Assembly: GCA_023388315.1 (NCBI GenBank)
Contig: JAEWGM010000039.1
Location: 1-19,061, forward strand
DNA from: Bacteroidota bacterium
Lineage (GTDB): Bacteria; Bacteroidota; Bacteroidia; Bacteroidales; Dysgonomonadaceae
Reading direction: 5' to 3'
Length of the DNA stretch: 19,061 nt
Shown: piece by piece, positions 8,064 through 14,809 of the stretch
How positions within the stretch are numbered: position 1 is the stretch's first letter
Layout of the letters: each line of letters starts with the position of its first letter
Program-made: the position numbers and the translations under genes
The notes under the pieces: generated by a model
Told to the model about the DNA's origin: nothing
What the model saw: the letters and a program-made list of their open reading frames with translations, nothing else
Databases searched by the model: none

Positions 8064-8107
8064 TTTTTTGAGAGTGATTTAACAAAACCTTTCATCCATT
8101 TAAGAAA

Positions 8108-9394
8108 ATGATCTATTATAAAAATGGCTCCCCCACGCACAATCTTTTGCACGAAGATTTGCGGCAAGGGCTATACGAAGCGTTTGATAAATTGGGTGAA
8201 AGGCAAAAAATCCTCGCCGTGCCGCCCGATTATACACGGTTGCCCAGTCGTGCCGGAGAACTCACAGAGTTGGCGTGGGAGTATTACCAAGAACGGCTCA
8301 CCGATGTGCTTCCCGCGTTGGGAACACACACGCCGATGACCGATGCGCAAATTGCCGGAATGTTCGGCAAAACACCGGCAAATTTGTTTCGGGAACACGA
8401 TTGGCGAAACGATGTGGTTACCTTGGGGCAAGTTCCGGCAGAATATGTGAACGAAGTAACCGATGGAAAGGTGAATTTCACGTGGCCCGCGCAAGTGAAC
8501 AAACTGTTGATTGAAGGCGGTTTTGACCTTATCTTGTCCATCGGGCAGGTGGTGCCGCACGAAGTGGTGGGAATGGCCAACTACAACAAAAACATTTTTG
8601 TGGGTGTGGGCGGTGCCGAGGCCATCAACAAAAGCCATTTTGTGGGCGCGGTTTACGGAATGGAGCGAATGATGGGCCGCGCCGATACGCCGGTGCGCAA
8701 GATATTCAACTACGCGTCGGAGCATTTCGCGCGAGATTTGCCTATATTGTATGTTTTAACCGTCGTGGGAGTTACCGATGACGGACAACAACAAACTTAC
8801 GGACTATTTGTCGGCGACGATTTCGATGTTTTTAACGAAGCCGCCAAGCTGTCGCTCGAAGTGAATTTCAAAATGGTGCCCAAGCCGTTGAAAAAAGTGG
8901 TTGTTTGGCTCGATCCGACGGAATTTAAAAGCACGTGGCTCGGCAATAAATCCATTTACAGAACCCGAATGGCCATTGCCGATGGCGGCGAGTTGATTGT
9001 GTTGGCGCCGGCCTTGCAAGAGTTTGGGGAAGACAAGGAAATTGACCGCCTGATCCGAAAATACGGTTATTTCGGTACCGAACATACGTTGAAAGCGGTG
9101 GTTGAAAACGAAGAGTTGCGCAATAACTTGGGCGCCGCGGCGCATTTAATCCATGGCTCATCAGAAGGACGTTTTTCCATTACCTATTGCCCCGGAAAAG
9201 GTGCGGAAAATTTATCGAAAGCAGAAATCGAAAGTGTTGGCTTCCACTATGCCGATATTGGCGAAACAATGGAAAAATACAATTTCCATCACCTTAAAGA
9301 AGGTTTCAACACAATGCCCAACGGAGAGGAAATTTATTACATTTCCAGCCCCGCACTGGGTTTGTGGGCACATAGAGACAGGTTTGAGTATTGA
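8108..9394 (+). CDS. LarA-like nickel-dependent 2-hydroxyacid racemase/epimerase (DUF2088)
   Basis: This 428-aa protein resembles lactate racemase LarA, which uses a nickel-pincer cofactor to invert the C2 of 2-hydroxy acids. Motifs at matching spacing include PDYTR (D41, R44; compare LarA D72/R75), GTHTPMT (H74; compare H108), and H151, K161 and H177. The 10- and 16-residue intervals of the last three equal those of LarA H174, the cofactor-attached K184 and nickel ligand H200, as I recall the L. plantarum numbering. No gene for cofactor assembly (larB, larC, larE) is in the window. Some LarA homologues epimerise D-gluconate. Lying among uxaC, uxuB, a kinase and gnd, this one is best read as a D-mannonate/D-gluconate 2-epimerase. 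That substrate is inferred. Lactate or another hydroxyacid is possible but fits the context poorly. Confidence 0.78.
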   Translation: MIYYKNGSPTHNLLHEDLRQGLYEAFDKLGERQKILAVPPDYTRLPSRAGELTELAWEYYQERLTDVLPALGTHTPMTDAQIAGMFGKTPANLFREHDWRNDVVTLGQVPAEYVNEVTDGKVNFTWPAQVNKLLIEGGFDLILSIGQVVPHEVVGMANYNKNIFVGVGGAEAINKSHFVGAVYGMERMMGRADTPVRKIFNYASEHFARDLPILYVLTVVGVTDDGQQQTYGLFVGDDFDVFNEAAKLSLEVNFKMVPKPLKKVVVWLDPTEFKSTWLGNKSIYRTRMAIADGGELIVLAPALQEFGEDKEIDRLIRKYGYFGTEHTLKAVVENEELRNNLGAAAHLIHGSSEGRFSITYCPGKGAENLSKAEIESVGFHYADIGETMEKYNFHHLKEGFNTMPNGEEIYYISSPALGLWAHRDRFEY

Positions 9395-9422
9395 CATTAG
9401 AAACGCTAAAATATAAACAACA

Positions 9423-10781
9423 ATGAAAAAAACTATTTTAATTTTGTTTGCCATGATGATTGTCATCGCCTCATCGGCGCAAGAACCTAAGTGGCAAAAC
9501 TTATTCAACGGCAGAAACCTAAGAGGGTGGAAAAAACTGAACGGAACCGCGGAGTATGTCGTGAAGAACAACGAAATTACGGGAATTTCCAAAATGAATA
9601 CACCCAACACATTTTTGGCAACCGATAAAATGTACGACGATTTTATCTTGGAATTTGACTTTAGGGTGGATGACGGATTAAATTCGGGCGTACAATTCCG
9701 AAGCAACAGCTTGAAAGATTACCAAAACGGACGCGTGCACGGCTATCAATTTGAAATTGACCCATCGGAAAGAGCGTGGACAGGCGGTATTTATGACGAA
9801 GCTCGTCGTGGATGGCTTTATCCGCTCACGTATAATCCCATTGGGCAAAAAGCGTTTAAAAATGAAGAATGGAATAAAGCCCGCATCGAAGCCATCGGGA
9901 ACTCCATTCGCACGTGGGTGAACGGTGTCCCGTGCGCCGATTTGCTGGATGATGTGACTAGGTCGGGTTTTATCGCCTTACAAGTGCATTCCATCGGAAA
10001 CAAAGAACTTGAAGGCAAAACGGTTTCGTGGCGAAATATCCGTATCTTAACACAAGATTTGGAAAAATACAGAACCCGCGAAAATACCGATGGTATTGAA
10101 CAAATAAACAGCATTGCCAACACCATATCGGAGCATGAAGCAAGTGAAGGCTGGAAACTTTTATGGGACGGAAAAACCACCAACGGCTGGCGTGGAGCTA
10201 AATTGGATGCTTTCCCCAACAAAGGTTGGTCAATGGAAAATGGAATCCTTAAAGTGCACAAAAGCGATGGCGGAGAATCCACCAACGGCGGAGATATTGT
10301 TACCACGCGGCCTTACAAAAACTTTATGCTGAAAGTAGATTTCAAAATTACCGAAGGCGCCAACAGCGGCATTAAATATTTCGTTGACACCAACTTAAAT
10401 AAAGGCGAAGGCTCCGCTATCGGGTGCGAGTTTCAAATTTTGGACGACAACCGACATCCCGATGCAAAACTCGGTGTAGCCGGCAACAGAACGCTTGGCT
10501 CGCTCTACGACTTGATTGCCGCGCCCGCGAACAAACCCTTTCGCGGCGGATTCTTCAATACCGCGATGGTGGTGGTAAAAGACAACCACGTGGAGCATTG
10601 GCTCAACGGCGTAAAAATTGTTGAATATGAGCGCAACACACAAATGTGGGATGCCTTGGTAAATTACAGTAAGTACAAAGATTGGCCCAATTTCGGGAAT
10701 GCCGAAGAAGGATTGATTCTATTGCAAGACCACGGCGACGAAGTGTGGTTTCAGAACATAAAAATAAAGGAACTTGACTAA
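9423..10781 (+). CDS. Secreted protein with two DUF1080 domains (3-keto-glycoside hydrolase/lyase-like)
   Basis: This 452-aa exported protein has a Sec signal peptide (cleavage likely after ASSA, residue 19) and two DUF1080 (3-keto-disaccharide hydrolase) domains in tandem, about 23-212 and 243-450. Both repeat the concanavalin-like pattern: WxxLFNGRNLRGW and GWKLLWDGKTTNGW at the start, FDFRVDDGLNSGVQFRS and VDFKITEGANSGIKYFVD in the middle, and a final strand ending in NIRI/NIKI. DUF1080 enzymes are known or proposed to cleave glycosides already oxidised at C3. The next gene, an exported Gfo/Idh/MocA oxidoreductase, overlaps the stop as TAATG, so the two are translationally coupled and probably form an oxidise-then-cleave pair. 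It starts 28 bases after the LarA-like gene. I cannot tell whether both domains are active. Confidence 0.85.
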   Translation: MKKTILILFAMMIVIASSAQEPKWQNLFNGRNLRGWKKLNGTAEYVVKNNEITGISKMNTPNTFLATDKMYDDFILEFDFRVDDGLNSGVQFRSNSLKDYQNGRVHGYQFEIDPSERAWTGGIYDEARRGWLYPLTYNPIGQKAFKNEEWNKARIEAIGNSIRTWVNGVPCADLLDDVTRSGFIALQVHSIGNKELEGKTVSWRNIRILTQDLEKYRTRENTDGIEQINSIANTISEHEASEGWKLLWDGKTTNGWRGAKLDAFPNKGWSMENGILKVHKSDGGESTNGGDIVTTRPYKNFMLKVDFKITEGANSGIKYFVDTNLNKGEGSAIGCEFQILDDNRHPDAKLGVAGNRTLGSLYDLIAAPANKPFRGGFFNTAMVVVKDNHVEHWLNGVKIVEYERNTQMWDALVNYSKYKDWPNFGNAEEGLILLQDHGDEVWFQNIKIKELD

Positions 10782-12151
10782 TGGACAGAAGAAATTTTCT
10801 TAAAAAATCCGCCATCACCGCTACGGGGTTAAGTTTAACACCGCTTATGGGAAAATCTTATTCCTCTGTTTTTGGGCAATCAGCGCCAAGCAATAAAATC
10901 AAAATCGGGCTCATTGGTTGTCGGAACCAAGGGTGGACAAACCTGAAAACGTTTCTTCAATATCCCGAAACAGAGTGCGTTGCGTTGTGCGATATTGACG
11001 ACCAATGGCTCTATCAACGCGCCGATGAGCTTGAAAAACAAACCGGAAAAAGGCCGCCGCAATTAGTGAAAGATTGGCGCAAGGTGATTGATAACAAAGA
11101 TGTGGATGTGGTCATCATCGGCACGCCCGATCACTGGCATTGCTTGCAATTGGTGGCTGCTTGCGAAGCGGGCAAAGATTCGTTTGTGGAAAAACCATTG
11201 GGAAACACCATCGAAGAGTGCGATGTAATGGTGAAAGCGGCACGTAAATATAACCGCATTGTGCAGGTGGGGCAATGGCAGCGCAGCGATCCGCATTGGG
11301 ACGAAGCGGCCGCCTATGTGCAAAGCGGAGCGCTGGGACGTGTGCGAACCGTGAAAGCCTGGGCATATCAAACCAGTAAATGGACATTGCCCGTGGTGCC
11401 CGATTCGGCTCCTCCGGCGGGAGTGGATTACGATATGTGGTTGGGCCCCGCGCCAAAGCGCAATTTCAACGAAAACCGATTTCATTATAATTTTCGGTTC
11501 TTTTGGGATTATGCGGGCGGATTAATGGCCGACTGGGGCGTGCATTTGCTCGATTATGCGATGAAGGGAATGAACGTGGGCTTGCCATCGTATGTATATG
11601 GCGCGGGCGGTAAGTTCGGTTACCCTGACGACGCGATGGAAACGCCCGATACGTTGATGGCAACCTACAAATATCCCGATTTCAATATTATTTGGGAACA
11701 TGCCTGCGGCATCGGAAACGGATTGTTCGGCCGACGCGAAGGAGTGGTTTTTTACGGCGAAAACGGCACATTAATACTCACCCGTCAAGGATGGGAGGTG
11801 ATGCCGGAGCAGGCCGTGAATAGCAAGAATTTTCCTTATTGTTATCCGTGCGATAACGAAAGAAAACCCAATACGCCCCGAATGGAAGCCGTGGAAAGAA
11901 AACCGGGCGGCGGAAAAGGGTTGTATTTGCACGTTGGCAATATGCTGGAGTGCATGAAAACGCGAGAATTGCCCACTGCCGATATCGCCATTGCCGCCGA
12001 AGTGGCCAAATTAAGCCATATGGCCAATATTTCCAGCCGCGTGGGATCGGCACTTCATTGGGACAACAAGAAAGGCGTTTTCGATCATCCCGAAGCCAAC
12101 AAACTCATTAAGGCAAATTACAGAAATCCTTGGAAAATGCCGAAGATATAG
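10781..12151 (+). CDS. Tat-exported Gfo/Idh/MocA-family oxidoreductase
   Basis: This 456-aa NAD(P)-dependent sugar oxidoreductase has a twin-arginine signal (RRNFLKK at 3-9, then a hydrophobic stretch to about 24), so it is folded with its cofactor and exported to the periplasm. The Rossmann motif GLIGCRNQG is at 43-51, the catalytic-Lys motif EKP at 137-139, and DWGVHLLD at 251-258. The C-terminal part follows the Gfo/Idh/MocA alpha/beta domain typical of Bacteroidota and Planctomycetota members. Its ATG shares one base with the stop of the DUF1080 gene. A likely role is oxidation of a sugar or glycoside at C3, or the reverse reduction. It is the last gene before a strong terminator. Its exact substrate is unknown; the operon suggests a glucuronic-acid-containing compound. 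Confidence 0.88.
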   Translation: MDRRNFLKKSAITATGLSLTPLMGKSYSSVFGQSAPSNKIKIGLIGCRNQGWTNLKTFLQYPETECVALCDIDDQWLYQRADELEKQTGKRPPQLVKDWRKVIDNKDVDVVIIGTPDHWHCLQLVAACEAGKDSFVEKPLGNTIEECDVMVKAARKYNRIVQVGQWQRSDPHWDEAAAYVQSGALGRVRTVKAWAYQTSKWTLPVVPDSAPPAGVDYDMWLGPAPKRNFNENRFHYNFRFFWDYAGGLMADWGVHLLDYAMKGMNVGLPSYVYGAGGKFGYPDDAMETPDTLMATYKYPDFNIIWEHACGIGNGLFGRREGVVFYGENGTLILTRQGWEVMPEQAVNSKNFPYCYPCDNERKPNTPRMEAVERKPGGGKGLYLHVGNMLECMKTRELPTADIAIAAEVAKLSHMANISSRVGSALHWDNKKGVFDHPEANKLIKANYRNPWKMPKI

Positions 12152-12207
12152 CGATGATGGGTAGATGTTAAATTGTTAAACAATAGACTTTTGCAAAGTA
12201 TATAGAC

Positions 12208-12255
12208 ACAAAAAAAACAGCAGGTTTGATTTTTCAAACTTGCTGTTTTTATTTT
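12208..12255. terminator. Bidirectional rho-independent terminator
   Basis: A 14-bp stem (12216-12229 with 12234-12247, one G-U) closes on a four-base T loop. It has a T-run on the plus strand (12246-12250) and an A-run at 12209-12217 that becomes a T-run on the minus strand. It lies between the convergent oxidoreductase gene and flavodoxin gene and should end both transcripts. Confidence 0.9.
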
Positions 12256-12268
12256 CAAAAGACCGGGC

Positions 12269-12769
12269 TTAAACGAAGATATCCTTCAATTTATCCACCC
12301 ACGCCGTTAGGCGGTCTTCGGTCATATCGTATTCGTTGTCTTCATCAATGGGCAGCCCCACCCAAGTTCCGTCAATCACGGCGGTGGAGTCATCGTACGT
12401 GTAGCCTTCGTCGGCAACTTGGCCCACGATGTTGGTTTTGTCGTTAAGTTCATCATACAGCACGCGCAACGATTCCACAAAACTGCTCGAAAACGACGCG
12501 CTATCGCCCAACGCGAACATGGCGATTGTTTTATCGGCCAAATCCATTTTCGAAAACGTTGGTAGAAATCCATCCCAATCATCCTGTAAATCCCCCACAC
12601 CGGTGGTGGAGGTTGCCAAAATGTAGTAAGGATACTCTTTTATTTCATCCACCTGAACATGTTCAACATCGTATATGTCGGCATTTCCATCAAAAAGATC
12701 CTGCACCCTTTTCGCTACCGATTCCGTATTTCCGCCGGAAGAACCGTATAAAATAGCAATTTTACTCAT
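12269..12769 (-). CDS. fldA: Flavodoxin (long-chain type)
   Basis: This small FMN-binding electron carrier of the cytoplasm is 166 aa, fitting the long-chain class. The phosphate-binding loop GSSGGNTE is at 9-16. The second FMN loop is TSTTGVGDLQDDW (53-65) and the third is ALGDSASFSSSFVE (86-99). The Trp found near position 57 of cyanobacterial flavodoxins is Thr here, and the isoalloxazine-stacking Tyr is Phe93. I think this is common in the phylum, but it would alter flavin stacking. Flavodoxin replaces ferredoxin under iron limitation and can donate electrons to several reductases. It is transcribed alone, convergent with the uronate operon and divergent from the tRNA gene. No link to sugar metabolism is evident. 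I saw no clear TAnnTTTG box upstream. Confidence 0.92.
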   Translation of the reverse strand: MSKIAILYGSSGGNTESVAKRVQDLFDGNADIYDVEHVQVDEIKEYPYYILATSTTGVGDLQDDWDGFLPTFSKMDLADKTIAMFALGDSASFSSSFVESLRVLYDELNDKTNIVGQVADEGYTYDDSTAVIDGTWVGLPIDEDNEYDMTEDRLTAWVDKLKDIFV

Positions 12770-12857
12770 TTCTGTATATTTTTTTGTTTAATGGTTTAAA
12801 TTCTAAAACAGTTAAAAACTAAAATTGTTTGTTCACGCACACACAAATGAGTTTTCT

Positions 12858-12888
12858 TTTGATGAATGGCAGAAAAGTAGTATTTTTG
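12858..12888 (+). promoter_or_regulatory. Promoter of the tRNA-Arg gene
   Basis: TTTG (12858-12861) and TATTTTTG (12881-12888) are spaced by 19 bases, matching the Bacteroidota promoter pattern. The tRNA begins 17 bases after the -7 box. Confidence 0.65.
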
Positions 12889-12905
12889 TCTCGTTATTGC
12901 TGAAA

Positions 12906-12977
12906 GGCCCGGTAGTTCAACGGATAGAATAGAAGTTTCCTAAACTTTAGATCCGGGTTCGATTCCCGGCTGGGCTA
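12906..12977 (+). tRNA. tRNA-Arg (anticodon CCU)
   Basis: The sequence folds fully by hand. The acceptor stem is GGCCCGG (12906-12912) with 12970-12976, including two G-U pairs. The D stem is GTTC with GAAT. The anticodon stem is 12932-12936 with 12944-12948, and the loop TTCCTAA has the anticodon CCT at 12939-12941. The T arm is CCGGG-TTCGATT-CCCGG (12953-12969), followed by discriminator A12977. CCA is not encoded. It reads the AGG codon. Confidence 0.93.
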
Positions 12978-12993
12978 CTAACAAAACATCAAG

Positions 12994-13033
12994 AAATCTC
13001 CCTGATAATTACAAGCTATCACGGAGATTTTTT
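12994..13033 (+). terminator. Terminator after tRNA-Arg
   Basis: AAATCTCC (12994-13001) pairs with GGAGATTT (13023-13030). After one C/C mismatch, TGATA pairs with TATCA inside. The hairpin ends in a T-run (13028-13033). It separates the tRNA from the GH43 gene promoter. Confidence 0.85.
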
Positions 13034-13075
13034 CGCAAATTCTGCCAAAACAAAACCCAATCTCTCCCCATACGC

Positions 13076-13106
13076 TTTGTTGCTTGCCAAAAAAACGTTA
13101 CTTTTG
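13076..13106 (+). promoter_or_regulatory. Promoter of the GH43 gene
   Basis: TTTG (13076-13079), a 19-base spacer and TACTTTTG (13099-13106) match the Bacteroidota consensus. The ATG at 13133 lies 26 bases further on, giving a short leader of about 20 bases. Confidence 0.65.
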
Positions 13107-13132
13107 ATTTCTGTCATTTTATCCATTTTTGT

Positions 13133-14674
13133 ATGAAAGCAACTCTTTTCCTCTCGTTGTTTCTTTTTTTCTCGAGCAATTTGTTTTGTCAACTAAAAGG
13201 TTTTTTTGAAAACCCGGTTATTACGGCGGATTTGGCTGATCCATCGGTAATTAAAATTGGAGACACGTTTTATGCTACCGCCACTTCATCGGAGTGGGCG
13301 CCCTTTTACCCGATGTTCTCTTCTCCCGATTTGGTGAATTGGACACAAATTGGGCACGTTTTCAACCAAAAACCCGAGTGGACATCACATTCCTTTTGGG
13401 CGCCGGAGTTGTTTTACCACAACAATAAGGTTTTTTGTTACTACACGGCTCGCCGCAAAAGCGATAATGTGTCGTATGTGGGCGTGGCTTCCGCTAATTC
13501 ACCCACCGAAGAATTTACAGATCACGGCCCCATTATTGAATACGGAACGGAGTCTATCGACGCCTTTGTTTTTAACGACAACGGACAATTATACATCAGT
13601 TGGAAAGCTTACGGGTTGGACAACCGCCCGATAGAACTGCTTGGCAGCAAATTATCTTCCGATGGACTGCGCCTTGAAGGCGAAGTGTTTTCGTTGCTGA
13701 AAGACGATGAGAAAATCGGCATGGAAGGGCAGCAACACTTGAAACGAGGGGAGTATTATTACCTCATTTACGCGGCCGGCGCCTGTTGCGGTCCATCGAG
13801 CGATTACGATGTGCGGGTGGCGCGATCAAAGAATTTTAAAGGCCCTTATGAAAAATACCACGGCAACCCCATTCTGCACGGAGGCGATGGAGAATATCAA
13901 GCCGGCGGGCACGGAACACTGGTGGAAACCGATGATAACAGAATGTTTTATCTTTTTCACGCCTACAAAAAAGGCCCCGGATTTTATTTGGGGCGCCAAC
14001 CCATGCTGCAAGAAATAGAGTTTACCAATGACCATTGGATTCGGTTTACAACCGGCAATGTAATTCAAACCGAACAAGAATTGCCGTTCGCGAACACGGT
14101 TCAAAAAAAATGGAGCGGATTTAGCGATGAGTTTAAAGATACTACCTTGAAGCCGGAATGGAGTTGGAATTATCCATTCTCAACTATTGATGCGCGCTTG
14201 CAAAATGGGAAACTCTTATTGAGCGGAGAGCCCATCAACAACAATAAATCGGGAACCGCGCTGTGTGTGCGCCCCCGAACTGCGGATTATTTGTATCAAA
14301 CAGAGGTTGTCAATAGCAATAGAAGCTTGAAAGGCTTGACGATGTATGGAGATGACAAGAATTTAATCGCGTTTGGCGTTGAAGGCAATAAATTGGTGGT
14401 AAAATTAATAAAAGACAACCGGGAAACCATCTTATCCGAATCTGTTTTTTCAGGAAAACGTGCACGCCTTAAAATTGAAGTAAGCGAAGGATATTGGCTA
14501 ACATTTTTCTCCAAGAACAGTAAAAATGAGTGGGCAAAAGTGCTGGCTGCACCGATAAAAGCAGATTTTTTAATTCGTTGGGACAGGGTGGCACGCCCAG
14601 GATTGATTCATATTGGGAGCAGTTCGGAGCCTGCTGAATTCTCCTTTTTTACGATGGAAAATCCCGATAAATAG
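13133..14674 (+). CDS. Secreted glycoside hydrolase family 43 protein
   Basis: This 513-aa exported glycosidase has a Sec signal peptide over residues 1-19 (ending LFC before Gln20; the cysteine lacks a lipobox). A five-bladed propeller domain of GH43 fills about 25-320. The three expected acids are visible: D36 in ADPSVI (general base), D143 in SIDAFVF (pKa modulator) and E198 in IGMEGQQ (general acid). Residues about 330-510 form a concanavalin-like C-terminal domain (SGFSDEFKDTTLKPEW...) as in beta-xylosidase-type GH43 proteins. Family members release xylose, arabinose or galactose from plant or algal glycans. The substrate cannot be fixed from sequence alone. It has its own promoter and precedes a TonB receptor by 135 bases, so it may head a small uptake locus. 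Confidence 0.9.
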   Translation: MKATLFLSLFLFFSSNLFCQLKGFFENPVITADLADPSVIKIGDTFYATATSSEWAPFYPMFSSPDLVNWTQIGHVFNQKPEWTSHSFWAPELFYHNNKVFCYYTARRKSDNVSYVGVASANSPTEEFTDHGPIIEYGTESIDAFVFNDNGQLYISWKAYGLDNRPIELLGSKLSSDGLRLEGEVFSLLKDDEKIGMEGQQHLKRGEYYYLIYAAGACCGPSSDYDVRVARSKNFKGPYEKYHGNPILHGGDGEYQAGGHGTLVETDDNRMFYLFHAYKKGPGFYLGRQPMLQEIEFTNDHWIRFTTGNVIQTEQELPFANTVQKKWSGFSDEFKDTTLKPEWSWNYPFSTIDARLQNGKLLLSGEPINNNKSGTALCVRPRTADYLYQTEVVNSNRSLKGLTMYGDDKNLIAFGVEGNKLVVKLIKDNRETILSESVFSGKRARLKIEVSEGYWLTFFSKNSKNEWAKVLAAPIKADFLIRWDRVARPGLIHIGSSSEPAEFSFFTMENPDK

Positions 14675-14809
14675 GGCAGATGTTTTTCAGAAAAATGGTG
14701 TAATCAATCGCTTGGATAGTATTCCTCTAAATAACTAAACATTTACCCCACCTGTTTGTTAAAAGGAGACACTATAAAACACAATCAGATCAAGCGATTA
14801 AACAGTAAC

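Noticed and set aside
8171..8725. Minus-strand open frame of 184 codons
   Set aside because: It is a shadow of the LarA-like gene, His- and Arg-rich with no recognisable domain.
9212..9706. Minus-strand open frame of 164 codons with hydrophobic stretches
   Set aside because: It lies antisense across the ends of the LarA-like gene and the DUF1080 gene, has no family likeness, and the plus-strand frames are clearly coding.
12906..13033. tRNA-Arg as an integration (att) site
   Set aside because: No duplicate of the tRNA 3' end, integrase or foreign-looking segment follows in the window.
14760..14767. AAAAGGAG as a Shine-Dalgarno for the TonB receptor
   Set aside because: It is more than 40 bases from the chosen start and lies inside the longer frame. 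Such sites are not generally used in this phylum.
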